Part shown: positions 1 through 8,606 of the stretch, piece by piece
Layout of the letters: each line of letters starts with the position of its first letter
Numbering within the stretch: the stretch's first letter is position 1
Origin: Flavobacterium sp. N2270
GTDB taxonomy: Bacteria > Bacteroidota > Bacteroidia > Flavobacteriales > Flavobacteriaceae
Assembly: GCF_025947225.1 (NCBI RefSeq)
Contig: NZ_CP110005.1
Coordinates: 2,046,001-2,110,000 of the forward strand
Length of the DNA: 64,000 nucleotides
Reading direction: 5' to 3'
Position numbers and translations under genes: made by a program
The notes under the pieces: generated by a model
Told to the model about the DNA's origin: nothing
Databases searched by the model: none
What the model saw: only the letters and a program-made list of their open reading frames with translations

Positions 1-711
1 CAAATCTCTACCGATTTTCCAATTTCAAAATCGAGTATCGCAGAAATTTATGACTCTGGTTTAGTTGGTGGAAGACAAATTTCAATCAATTTAAATCTAG
101 AAGATAAAAGCGAAGCTGCTTCGGGTGATTATTTAAAAGCTTCTTCAAAATTAGGTTTAACCGATGCACTTGCTGTTCAAATTGAACCACTTAAAGATAA
201 AATTGAAAAACTTTTAGAAAATGCTAATATACTATTTGAAAATGTAAATGACATTTTAGACGAAAAAGCAAAAGCTAATCTTCAAAATACAATTTCAGAA
301 TTAAATTCTACAATGACCGAATTTAGTGGCGCTTCTAAAAACCTTAATCAATTATTAGCTACAAATAAATCTAAATTAGATCATACGTTTACAAGTTTAG
401 ATAAAACAGTTTCTAATTTTGAAGTAATTTCAGATTCATTAGCCAATGCAAACCTTGGAAAAACAGTTAAAAATTTAGAAAAAACATTAGCAAATGTTGA
501 CAAACTTTTAGCTGATATGGAACAAGGAAATGGTACAATGGGTAAATTAATGAAAGACGAAGCTATGTACAATAATTTTACAAAAGCTTCAAGTGAATTA
601 GAATTACTTTTACAAGATTTAAGATTAAACCCTACACGTTATATAAATGTTTCTGTATTTGGTAAAAAAAATAAACCATATGTAGAACCAACTGAAACTA
701 AAAAAGACTAA
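1..711 (+). CDS. MlaD/MCE-family lipid transport protein, C-terminal part
   Basis: The frame is open from base 1 to the TAA at 709-711, so the gene starts before the window and only its last 236 residues are visible. The first 40 residues look like the end of an MCE domain (IYDSGLVGGRQISINL). A long helical segment with regularly spaced Leu, Ile, Asn and Lys follows, typical of the MlaD tail. Near the C terminus GNGTMGKLMKDEAMY matches the GTxGKLxxDxxxY pattern that recurs in Bacteroidota MCE proteins. MlaD proteins are inner-membrane-anchored periplasmic subunits of phospholipid ABC transporters. The next gene follows after 13 bases, so they are probably co-transcribed. The family call is good; the transported lipid is unknown. 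Confidence 0.85.
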   Translation, partial: QISTDFPISKSSIAEIYDSGLVGGRQISINLNLEDKSEAASGDYLKASSKLGLTDALAVQIEPLKDKIEKLLENANILFENVNDILDEKAKANLQNTISELNSTMTEFSGASKNLNQLLATNKSKLDHTFTSLDKTVSNFEVISDSLANANLGKTVKNLEKTLANVDKLLADMEQGNGTMGKLMKDEAMYNNFTKASSELELLLQDLRLNPTRYINVSVFGKKNKPYVEPTETKKD

Positions 712-724
712 TTTATTATATATT

Positions 725-2056
725 ATGAGTTATTTAGATAATATTTTATTTGCTGTAATTTTAGTAATTGGAGCTGGTTATTTTGCAAATAATGTAAAAA
801 AGCTAATTAGAAACATCAAGCTTGGTCAAGATGTAAATAGAAAAGACAATTCTTCTGAAAGATGGAAGAATATGGCTATGATTGCACTTGGACAATCTAA
901 AATGATAAAAAGACCAATTGCTGGTGTATTACATATTATAGTATACGTTGGTTTTATAATAATTAATATTGAAGTTTTAGAAATTGTTATCGATGGATTA
1001 TTTGGTACACATAGAGTATTCTCTTCTTTAGGAATTGTTTATGATGTATTAATAGGTTCATTTGAAATACTTGCCTTTTTAGTACTTGTAGCGGTTGTTG
1101 TTTTCTGGTTGAGAAGAAACGTTATAAAGTTAAAACGTTTTACAAATCCTGAAATGAAAGGTTATGCTACAAACGACGGTAATATTATTTTATATTTTGA
1201 AATGGTATTAATGTCATTGTTTTTAATAATGAATGCTGCCGATTTACATTTACAATTTGTTGAAGGCGGCTTTAGCCATTATCATCAAGCGGGAAGTTTC
1301 CCAATTTCTCAATTTATTGCACCTATTTTTAATGGAATGAGTAATAATGTTGTTTTCTTAATTGAAAGAGGAGCATGGTGGTTGCATATTTCTGGTATTT
1401 TAGTATTCTTGAACTATTTATATTTTTCTAAACATTTACACATATTATTAGCTTTCCCAAATACTTATTTTGCAGATTTAAATGCAAAAGGAAAATTAGA
1501 TAATTTAGAAAGTGTTACTAAAGAAGTAAAAATGATGATGGATCCAACCGCAGATCCTTTTGCAGCTCCTGCAAATCCAGATGCTATTCCTGCAAAATTT
1601 GGAGCTTCAGACGTGCAAGATTTAAATTGGGTACAATTATTAAACGCTTATACATGTACAGAATGTGGTCGTTGTACTTCATCTTGTCCGGCAAATCAAA
1701 CAGGTAAAAAACTTTCTCCTCGAAAAATCATGATGGATACACGTGATCGATTAGAAGAAGTTGGTAAAAATATTGATGCAAACAAAGGAATATTTGTAGA
1801 TGATGGAAGATCATTATTAAATGATTTCATTTCTCCTGAGGAACTTTGGGCTTGTACAACTTGTAATGCTTGTGTTGAAGAATGTCCTGTAAATATTAGT
1901 CCATTGTCAATTATTATGGATATGCGACGTTATTTAGTAATGGAGCAAAGTGCAGCACCAACCGAACTAAACAGTATGATGACTAATATTGAAAATAACG
2001 GTGCTCCTTGGCAATACAACCAAATGGATCGTTTAAACTGGAAATCAGAAGATTAA
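725..2056 (+). CDS. Membrane (Fe-S)-binding oxidoreductase, HdrC/GlpC-like
   Basis: This 443-residue protein has about five hydrophobic helices in its first 250 residues, with histidines in and near them, resembling a nitrate-reductase-gamma-type heme b domain. Two 4Fe-4S ferredoxin motifs follow: CTECGRCTSSCP around residue 315 and CTTCNACVEECP around residue 378. Such proteins move electrons between the membrane quinone pool and a soluble CCG-domain subunit; that subunit is encoded two genes downstream (2556-3347). The substrate cannot be read from the sequence. The gene lies directly behind the MlaD-like gene, an order I recall from other flavobacteria. The stop lies 26 bases before the HAD gene start. 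Confidence 0.85.
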   Translation: MSYLDNILFAVILVIGAGYFANNVKKLIRNIKLGQDVNRKDNSSERWKNMAMIALGQSKMIKRPIAGVLHIIVYVGFIIINIEVLEIVIDGLFGTHRVFSSLGIVYDVLIGSFEILAFLVLVAVVVFWLRRNVIKLKRFTNPEMKGYATNDGNIILYFEMVLMSLFLIMNAADLHLQFVEGGFSHYHQAGSFPISQFIAPIFNGMSNNVVFLIERGAWWLHISGILVFLNYLYFSKHLHILLAFPNTYFADLNAKGKLDNLESVTKEVKMMMDPTADPFAAPANPDAIPAKFGASDVQDLNWVQLLNAYTCTECGRCTSSCPANQTGKKLSPRKIMMDTRDRLEEVGKNIDANKGIFVDDGRSLLNDFISPEELWACTTCNACVEECPVNISPLSIIMDMRRYLVMEQSAAPTELNSMMTNIENNGAPWQYNQMDRLNWKSED

Positions 2057-2082
2057 ATCGAAATAACTACAACACAACTACA

Positions 2083-2529
2083 ATGAAAAAAGAAGAAATT
2101 GAAAGCAAATTGCAAGCAATATCTGAAAATGGAGAATCTTTAAGTCCTATTTTAGCAGAAGGAATTAAAAACTATTTAATAGATATAGATGGAACAATTT
2201 GTGACGATATTCCTAATGAAGAGCCTGAAAGAATGGCAACTGCTCAAGTTTATCCTGATGCATTAAAAACACTTAATAAATGGTATGATGAAGGTCATAT
2301 AATTTGCTTTTTTACATCAAGAACTGAAGCACATAGAGAGGTTACTGAAAACTGGTTAAACAAGCATGGATTTAAATTTCATGGAATGGTTATGGGAAAA
2401 CCAAGAGGTGGAAATTACCATTGGATTGATAATCATTTGGTTAAAGCAACAAGATATAGAGGTAAATTCACCGATTTAGTAGATAAAGAAGTTACGATTC
2501 AAGTATTTGATGACGAACATCACGAATAA
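2083..2529 (+). CDS. Small HAD-family phosphatase-like protein
   Basis: A 148-residue protein starting at the ATG at 2083. The open frame extends back to 2008, but that would overlap the Fe-S gene by 49 bases, and the MKKEEIESKL start is far more natural. YLIDIDGTICDD carries the HAD nucleophile motif DxDGT; FFTSRTEAHREV fits motif II and GKPRGGNYHWIDNHLV the lysine region; a terminal VFDDEHHE supplies acidic residues. Flavobacterial homologues are, as I recall, sometimes labelled phosphoheptose isomerase, but no SIS domain is present. It lies between two genes for parts of one Fe-S enzyme, so co-expression is likely. The substrate is unknown. Confidence 0.8.
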   Translation: MKKEEIESKLQAISENGESLSPILAEGIKNYLIDIDGTICDDIPNEEPERMATAQVYPDALKTLNKWYDEGHIICFFTSRTEAHREVTENWLNKHGFKFHGMVMGKPRGGNYHWIDNHLVKATRYRGKFTDLVDKEVTIQVFDDEHHE

Positions 2530-2555
2530 AAACATTAACAGATTAACAAAAAAAT

Positions 2556-3347
2556 ATGGCTGAAAATTTAATTGTGCCAACTATGGCAGAAATGATGGCG
2601 GAAGGAAAACAACCAGAAATTTTATTTTGGGTTGGTTCTGCTGGTAGTTTCGACGATAGAGCAAAAAAAATAACAAGAGCATTTGTTAAAATACTCAATA
2701 ATGCCAATGTTAATTTTGCAGTTTTAGGAATAGAGGAAAGTTGTACTGGTGATGTTGCAAAACGAGCTGGAAACGAATTTTTATTTCAAATGCAAGCGAT
2801 GATGAACATTGAAATACTAAATGCTTATGAAGTAAAAAAAATAGTCACCTGTGATCCACATTCTTTTAATTGTTTAAAAAATGAATATCCTGGTTTAGGA
2901 GGTACTTATGAAGTAATGCATCATACACAATTTATTAATCAATTAATAGATGAAGGTCGTTTAAATATTAATAGAGATACTTATAAAGATAAACGTATAA
3001 CATTTCATGACCCATGTTATTTAGGACGTGCTAATAATGAGTATAATGCCCCTAGAGATATTTTAAAACTTACTAATGCAAATGTCGTAGAAATGAAAAG
3101 GAGTAAAAACTCGGCATTATGTTGTGGTGCAGGAGGAGCGCAAATGTTTAAAGAACCAGAAAAAGGAGACATGGACATAAATGTACTTAGAACTGAAGAT
3201 GCATTAGAAACTCAACCAAACATTATAGCCACAGGTTGTCCATATTGTAATACTATGATGACTGACGGAGTTAAGTTCAAAGAAAAAGAAGCAGAAGTTA
3301 AAGTATTAGACATTGCTGAATTAATAGCTAATGCTCAAGATTTATAA
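2556..3347 (+). CDS. CCG-domain (Fe-S)-binding protein, HdrB/GlpC-like soluble subunit
   Basis: The 263-residue protein has two cysteine-rich CCG modules. The first includes CDPHSFNCLKNEYPGLG and DPCYLGR; the second CCGAGGAQMFKE and, near the C terminus, ATGCPYCNTMMTDG. These modules bind an unusual Fe-S cluster in heterodisulfide reductase B and related oxidoreductases. No membrane segment is present. It is the natural partner of the membrane Fe-S protein at 725-2056, and together they would form a quinone-linked oxidoreductase. The electron donor or acceptor is not evident. Confidence 0.88.
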   Translation: MAENLIVPTMAEMMAEGKQPEILFWVGSAGSFDDRAKKITRAFVKILNNANVNFAVLGIEESCTGDVAKRAGNEFLFQMQAMMNIEILNAYEVKKIVTCDPHSFNCLKNEYPGLGGTYEVMHHTQFINQLIDEGRLNINRDTYKDKRITFHDPCYLGRANNEYNAPRDILKLTNANVVEMKRSKNSALCCGAGGAQMFKEPEKGDMDINVLRTEDALETQPNIIATGCPYCNTMMTDGVKFKEKEAEVKVLDIAELIANAQDL

Positions 3348-3351
3348 TAGT

Positions 3352-3996
3352 ATGAAAACAATATTTTTTCTATTATTGATAACTCAAATTTCATTTGCAC
3401 AAAAAAAAGATGCTATCATTTCTAAAATTGCTGAAGAAACTTGTGATTGTATTCAAAAGAAGAAAATGAATCAAGAAACAGATTCTTATGAAGACTATAA
3501 AATGGCTTTAGGAGTATGCATGTTAGATAGTTATCAAAACCATAGCTCTAAATTTAGTAATAGAGATAAAGTTGATTTGACCAACCATGAAGAAATGAGA
3601 TCTTTTGGAGAAGAGATTGGTATTAAAATGGTTAAATTTTGTCCAAACTTTATGTTAGAAGTTGGCGAAAAAAAAATAACTTATGACAATGGTTCAGCAA
3701 ATAAGAATAAAACTTATAAAGAAGAAGTAGAAGAAGAAGAATTAGATCCTTTTGTTACAGGAACAGTTTTTCAAATTAAAGCAGATCAATTTATTTCTTT
3801 TTCTATTAAAGAAACATCTGGTAAAACTGATGAATTTATTTTGCTTAATAATTTTAATAATTCATTTTTGCTAACCGAAAAATTACTAAAACCAAATGAT
3901 ATTGTTGATGTTTATTACTATGAAACAGAATTATTTGACGCAAAAATTAATAAATATATTACCTATAAAGTTGTAACAGACATCATTAAAAAATAA
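3352..3996 (+). CDS. Exported protein of unknown function, paralogue of the next gene
   Basis: A 214-residue protein. I chose the ATG at 3352 (MKTIFFLLLITQISFAQ) over an in-frame ATG at 3331 because it gives a clean signal peptide ending in FAQ and avoids overlapping the preceding gene. The mature part has a helical N-terminal half with spaced cysteines (ETCDCIQKK, GVCMLDS), an acidic linker, and a C-terminal half with FISFSIKE, FILLNNFNNSFLL and a terminal DIIKK. The neighbour at 4012 has the same architecture, so the pair arose by tandem duplication. I do not recognise a known family. Confidence 0.75.
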   Translation: MKTIFFLLLITQISFAQKKDAIISKIAEETCDCIQKKKMNQETDSYEDYKMALGVCMLDSYQNHSSKFSNRDKVDLTNHEEMRSFGEEIGIKMVKFCPNFMLEVGEKKITYDNGSANKNKTYKEEVEEEELDPFVTGTVFQIKADQFISFSIKETSGKTDEFILLNNFNNSFLLTEKLLKPNDIVDVYYYETELFDAKINKYITYKVVTDIIKK

Positions 3997-4011
3997 CTAA
4001 AGAAACTATCT

Positions 4012-4629
4012 ATGAAAAAAATTATCCTATTATTATTAATTACTCAATCAGTATTTGCTCAAAAATTATCAAAAGAACAATTAATTACTAAGATTTCTGA
4101 AGGAACTTGTGAGTGTATTACAAAAAAAGAAATTACTAAAGAAAATCTTGAACTAACTTTAGGCCTTTGCATGCTAGAAGATTTTAATAAATATGAAAAA
4201 GATATTGAAAAATACTACGGTAAAAATGTAATTTCTGACGATAGTAAAATGGAAGCTCTAGGTAGAGATGTAGGTGTTCAAATGGCTACAAAATGTCCTT
4301 CTTTTTTAAAATTAATTATGGATAGTGTAGGAGATGATGATGGTGATGATGAAGAAATTGAGGCAGTTGAAGAAATTGAACCATCTGTTGTAGGTAAATA
4401 TTTTCAAGCAAAATCTGAGCAATTTGTTACTTTCTCAATAAAAGAAGCTTCTGGTAAAACGGTTGAATTTATTTTATTAAATAATTTCGATAATTCATTT
4501 TTATTGACTGAAAATATATTAAAATCAAATGATGAAATTGAGGTTTTTTACTATGAATTAGAAATGTTTGATGCAAAAATTAAAAAATTTGTTACTTATA
4601 AAATAGTTTCAGATATTATAAAAAAATAA
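4012..4629 (+). CDS. Exported protein of unknown function, paralogue of the previous gene
   Basis: This 205-residue protein starts with a signal peptide ending VFAQ. It repeats the layout of the 3352 protein: GTCECITKK and GLCMLEDF cysteine motifs, a very acidic Asp/Glu-rich linker (around residues 107-122), then FVTFSIKEASGKT, FILLNNFDNSFLLTE and a terminal DIIKK. The C-terminal halves are much more alike than the N-terminal halves, suggesting that this domain carries the shared function. The intergenic gap is 15 bases and the next gene follows after 2 bases. Function unknown. Confidence 0.75.
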   Translation: MKKIILLLLITQSVFAQKLSKEQLITKISEGTCECITKKEITKENLELTLGLCMLEDFNKYEKDIEKYYGKNVISDDSKMEALGRDVGVQMATKCPSFLKLIMDSVGDDDGDDEEIEAVEEIEPSVVGKYFQAKSEQFVTFSIKEASGKTVEFILLNNFDNSFLLTENILKSNDEIEVFYYELEMFDAKIKKFVTYKIVSDIIKK

Positions 4630-4631
4630 TA

Positions 4632-5114
4632 ATGTTAGTAGAGTTTTCAACATTACCTACTCATTCTCGAATTTGGATTTATCAATCAGATAGAAAATTT
4701 TCTGAAGTAGAAATTTCTGAAATTGAGGAAAGTTTAAAATCATTTATAGAATCTTGGTCTGCACATGGTCAAAGTTTAGAAGCTTCGTATTTATTAAAAT
4801 ACGAAAGATTTATAATCATTGCTGTAAATCAAGATGTACAAGCTGTAACAGGTTGTTCTATAGATGCTTCTGTTCAATTTATTCAATCATTGGAACAAAA
4901 ATACAAGGTAGATTTAATGGATAGAATGAATGTAACTTTTAAAACAGGTGAATACATTGCTTATAAATCACTAATCGATTTTAAGAAAATGGCTAAAGCA
5001 AAATCTGTTTCTCCTTCAACTATTGTTTACAATAATTTGGTAAATACTATTGAAGAGTGGCAAGATTTTTGGGAAGTACCTGCTAGCGAAAGTTGGCATA
5101 ATAGGTTTTTTTAA
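4632..5114 (+). CDS. Conserved flavobacterial protein, not an ABC ATPase
   Basis: The 160-residue protein begins MLVEFSTLPTHSRIWIYQSDRKF and is rich in aromatic residues (RIWIYQ, WQDFWEVPASESWHNRFF). Homologues in flavobacterial genomes are, as I recall, often labelled ABC transporter ATPase. No Walker A, Walker B or signature motif is present and the length is too short, so that name should not be copied. It appears cytosolic, with no signal peptide or membrane segment. It starts 2 bases after the preceding stop and is followed by a terminator, so it closes this operon. Function unknown. Confidence 0.75.
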   Translation: MLVEFSTLPTHSRIWIYQSDRKFSEVEISEIEESLKSFIESWSAHGQSLEASYLLKYERFIIIAVNQDVQAVTGCSIDASVQFIQSLEQKYKVDLMDRMNVTFKTGEYIAYKSLIDFKKMAKAKSVSPSTIVYNNLVNTIEEWQDFWEVPASESWHNRFF

Positions 5115-5133
5115 ATTTGTAACATAAAAATTT

Positions 5134-5169
5134 AAAAATCATCATTATAACCTAATGATGATTTTTTTT
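5134..5169 (+). terminator. Rho-independent terminator
   Basis: The arms AAAAATCATCATTA (5134-5147) and TAATGATGATTTTT (5153-5166) pair around a 5-base loop and run into a T tract. The position fits the end of the transcript carrying the 725-5114 genes. Confidence 0.8.
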
Positions 5170-5183
5170 AATATAATATTAGT

Positions 5184-8066
5184 ATGAGATATATCATAAT
5201 AGCACTGCTTTTTACTTCATTTATTTTTTCTCAGGATAACTCTACTATTACCCAAGAAAAATGGGTTGATAGTGTATATAATCAATTTTCTTTTGAAGAG
5301 AAAGTTGGGCAATTATTCATGGTTGCAGCTTATTCTAATAAAAATGAAGCACATAACAAATCTATTGATGATTTAATTTCTAAGTATAAAATTGGAGGAT
5401 TAATCTTTTTTCAAGGCGGACCTGTTCGTCAAGCTAATTTAACAAATAGATATCAAGCACAATCTAAAGTTCCTTTATTTATAGGTATTGATGCAGAATG
5501 GGGTTTAAGCATGCGATTAGATTCTACTTATCGTTATCCATGGAACATGACACTTGGTGCTGTACAAAATTTGAGTCTTATTGAGAAAATGGGACAACAA
5601 ATGGGTCAACAATCAAAACGTATGGGAATCCATTTTAATTTTGCACCTGTTGTAGATATTAACACTAATCCAAAAAATCCTATCATTGGTAATCGCTCAT
5701 TTGGTGAAGATAAGTTTAATGTTGCAGAACGCGCAGTTGCTTTAATGAAAGGCTTTCAAAGCGAAGGTTTATTTGCTACAGCCAAACATTTTCCTGGTCA
5801 TGGAGATACTTCTTCAGATTCTCATCATACATTACCTGTTGTTAAATTTGATAAAAAACGTATTGACGAAGTTGAACTATATCCGTATAAAGAGCTAATT
5901 AAGAATGGTTTATCGAGTATAATGGTTGCTCATTTAGATATTCCAAGTTTAGAACCTCGAAAAGGATATCCTACTTCAATTTCTTATAATGTTGTAACTG
6001 ATATTTTACAAAATGAACTCGGATTTGAAGGTTTAATCTTCACAGATGCCTTAAATATGAAAGGTGCAAGTAATTTTAAACAACCTGGTGATATCGATTT
6101 AGAAGCTTTTTTAGCTGGAAACGATATTTTGCTTTTTGCTGAAAATGTTCCATTAGCAGTTGAAAAATTTAAAGTTGCTTTTAACGAAGGAAAATTATCT
6201 GAAGAACGAATTGCTTTTTCGGTTAAAAAAATTTTAAATTATAAATATAAAGCAGGATTAAATAATTATAAACCTGTTGAAATTAATAATCTTGTTGAAG
6301 ATTTAAATAAACCTGAGTTTGATGCTTTAAATTTCGATTTATATGAAAATGCTATTACTGTTCTTACCAATAAAGAAAAAATAATTCCTATTAAGAAAAT
6401 AGAAAAAGAGAAAATAGCTTATGTAAGTATTGGTAATGATTATTCAGATACTTTTATAAATTCATTAAATAAATATACTGATGTAACTGAAATAAAATCA
6501 GATAATTTAGATGAATTATTAGTTCTTTTAGAAGATTATACGAAAGTTGTTATTAGTTATCAAAAAGCTGACGGTGCTTGGAAAAATCACGATTTAAGTT
6601 TTAAAGAATTACTTTGGATTGATAGAATTTCAAAACAAAATAAAACAATTGTTACTTTTTTTACAAAACCTTATTCGCTATTAAATATTAAGAATTTTTC
6701 TGGAATTGAAAGTATTATTTTAGCTTATCAAAATAACGATTTTGCTCAAATTTCTGCTGCAGATATTATCTTTGGTTCTAAAAGTGCTAAAGGAAAATTA
6801 CCTGTTTCTATAAATGATGACTTTGAAGTAAATGATGGAATTATAACTCAAAATTTAAACAGATTGGCTTTTGGAGTTCCAGAAAATGTGGGAATGAATT
6901 CTAAAATTCTTTCAAAAATTGATACTATTGCTAATTATGCTATTTCTAATAAAATGACACCTGGCGCACAAATTATTGTAGCTAGAAAAGGAGTGGTAGT
7001 TTATCAAAAATCTTTTGGTTACATGACTTATGAAAATAAAGATAAAGTAGAAAATACAAACTTGTATGACGTTGCTTCATTAACAAAAATTTTGTCAACG
7101 TTACCAAATTTAATGGTTCAATATGAAAAGGGTAAAATTAAGTTAGATACGAAGTTAAGTACGATGTTACCAATATTTAAAAAAACTAATAAAGAAAACA
7201 TCACTTTTTTAGATTTACTAACACATCAAGCAAGACTTAAACCATGGGAACCTTTCTATAAAGCAACATTAGATAGTCTTGGTTTTCCTTCTGATAAATA
7301 TTACAAAAAATCATTTTCAGATGAATTTCCAATTCAGGTTTCTGAAAACTTATTTTTAAGAAGAGATTATAATGATACAATTATGAAGGTAATTGCTGAT
7401 AGTGATTTGTTACCTAAGAAAGAATATAAATACAGCGACTTTTCATTTATTTTAATGAAAGAATATTTAGAAAGAATTACTTCAAAAAAATTAGACGTAT
7501 TAGCTGAAGATAATTTTTACTCTTATTTAGGAGCAAATTCAATGATGTACAATCCGTTGAGAAAATTTGATATGCGTTATATTGCTCCTACAGAAATTGA
7601 TAATTATTACAGACATACAACTGTGCAAGGTTATGTTCACGATATGGGAGCCGCTATGCAAGGTGGTGTTTCTGGTCATGCAGGTTTATTTTCAAATGCA
7701 CTTGATGTTGCAAAAATGATGCAAATGTATTTACAAAAAGGTTCTTATGGTGGACACCAATTCTTTACTGAGGAAACTTTAAATGCATTTAATAAATGTT
7801 ATTTCTGTAAAGAAGGAAATAGAAGAGGACTAGGGTTTGATAAACCTCAACTTGGAGAAGCTGGTCCTACTTGTGGCTGTGTTTCTTTAACAAGTTTTGG
7901 TCATACTGGATTTACAGGAACTATAGCTTGGGCTGATCCAGAAAAAGAAATTGTTTACATCTTTTTGTCAAATAGAACTTATCCAGAAGCTAAAACGAAT
8001 AATTTATCTCGAAATAATATTAGAGAAAAAATTCAAGAAGTTATTTATGAAGCTATAACAGATTAA
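5184..8066 (+). CDS. GH3 beta-N-acetylhexosaminidase fused to a serine beta-lactamase-like hydrolase
   Basis: A 960-residue exported protein with a signal peptide ending near FIFSQ. Residues about 25-370 are a glycoside hydrolase family 3 (NagZ-like) domain: KHFPGHGDT at 201-209, the DSHH histidine loop after it, and FTDALNMKG with the probable nucleophile Asp288. A GH3 C-terminal-type domain spans about 380-560. Residues about 565-960 are a class C beta-lactamase/penicillin-binding-like domain with SLTK (Ser632, Lys635), YSD at 750-752 in place of the usual YxN, and HTGFTG as the KTG-box equivalent. This fusion is known in Bacteroidota and probably acts on muropeptides in the periplasm. The gene sits alone between a terminator and a DUF1801 gene. 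Confidence 0.88.
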   Translation: MRYIIIALLFTSFIFSQDNSTITQEKWVDSVYNQFSFEEKVGQLFMVAAYSNKNEAHNKSIDDLISKYKIGGLIFFQGGPVRQANLTNRYQAQSKVPLFIGIDAEWGLSMRLDSTYRYPWNMTLGAVQNLSLIEKMGQQMGQQSKRMGIHFNFAPVVDINTNPKNPIIGNRSFGEDKFNVAERAVALMKGFQSEGLFATAKHFPGHGDTSSDSHHTLPVVKFDKKRIDEVELYPYKELIKNGLSSIMVAHLDIPSLEPRKGYPTSISYNVVTDILQNELGFEGLIFTDALNMKGASNFKQPGDIDLEAFLAGNDILLFAENVPLAVEKFKVAFNEGKLSEERIAFSVKKILNYKYKAGLNNYKPVEINNLVEDLNKPEFDALNFDLYENAITVLTNKEKIIPIKKIEKEKIAYVSIGNDYSDTFINSLNKYTDVTEIKSDNLDELLVLLEDYTKVVISYQKADGAWKNHDLSFKELLWIDRISKQNKTIVTFFTKPYSLLNIKNFSGIESIILAYQNNDFAQISAADIIFGSKSAKGKLPVSINDDFEVNDGIITQNLNRLAFGVPENVGMNSKILSKIDTIANYAISNKMTPGAQIIVARKGVVVYQKSFGYMTYENKDKVENTNLYDVASLTKILSTLPNLMVQYEKGKIKLDTKLSTMLPIFKKTNKENITFLDLLTHQARLKPWEPFYKATLDSLGFPSDKYYKKSFSDEFPIQVSENLFLRRDYNDTIMKVIADSDLLPKKEYKYSDFSFILMKEYLERITSKKLDVLAEDNFYSYLGANSMMYNPLRKFDMRYIAPTEIDNYYRHTTVQGYVHDMGAAMQGGVSGHAGLFSNALDVAKMMQMYLQKGSYGGHQFFTEETLNAFNKCYFCKEGNRRGLGFDKPQLGEAGPTCGCVSLTSFGHTGFTGTIAWADPEKEIVYIFLSNRTYPEAKTNNLSRNNIREKIQEVIYEAITD

Positions 8067-8086
8067 TATTTAATAAAAAAAGTACT

Positions 8087-8542
8087 ATGACTTCAAAAGC
8101 ACAATCACCTCAAGAATATTTAAATGAAGTGCCAACAGACAGGTTGCCAGCTGTTGAAAAACTTAGAAAAACAATTTTGGATAATTTACCAAAGGGTTTT
8201 GAAGAAGGAATGAGCTACGGAATGATTGGTTATTATGTTCCTCATAGTATTTATCCAAATGGATATCATTGTGATACAAAATTGCCATTACCTTTTATGA
8301 GTTTTGCTTCTCAAAAAAACAGTATCAATTTTTATCACATGGGAATTTATGCCAATAAAGAACTTTATGATTGGTTTGTTTCTCAATATCCAAACTATTC
8401 TAAGAAGAAACTAGATATGGGTAAAAGTTGCATGCGTTTTAAAAAAGAAGAAGATATTCCGTTTCAATTAATTGCTGAGTTGGTTCAAAAAATTTCAGTT
8501 CAAGATTGGATAACAACTTACGAATCGGCATTTAAAAAATAA
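8087..8542 (+). CDS. DUF1801 domain protein
   Basis: The 151-residue protein shows the DUF1801/YdhG pattern: an N-terminal helix (SPQEYLNEVPTDR), then EEGMSYGMIGYYVP and INFYHMGIYA, and a C-terminal GKSCMRFKKEEDIPFQLIAELV. The lysine-rich stretch before GKSCMRF and the aromatic strand residues are characteristic. It is a small cytosolic protein whose biochemical role is not established. It starts 20 bases after the GH3 fusion gene and may be read through from it. Confidence 0.8.
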   Translation: MTSKAQSPQEYLNEVPTDRLPAVEKLRKTILDNLPKGFEEGMSYGMIGYYVPHSIYPNGYHCDTKLPLPFMSFASQKNSINFYHMGIYANKELYDWFVSQYPNYSKKKLDMGKSCMRFKKEEDIPFQLIAELVQKISVQDWITTYESAFKK

Positions 8543-8606
8543 TTTAACTATTATTTAGACTTCGTTTTCGTTTTAAAGAATTATTTTTAGAAAAAATTAA
8601 AAAGAA

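Noticed and set aside
2008..2082. Longer start for the HAD gene
   Set aside because: It would overlap the Fe-S gene by 49 bases and adds residues unlike the family start.
4632..5114. ABC transporter ATPase name for this protein
   Set aside because: No nucleotide-binding motif is present; the name seems to be a propagated database label.
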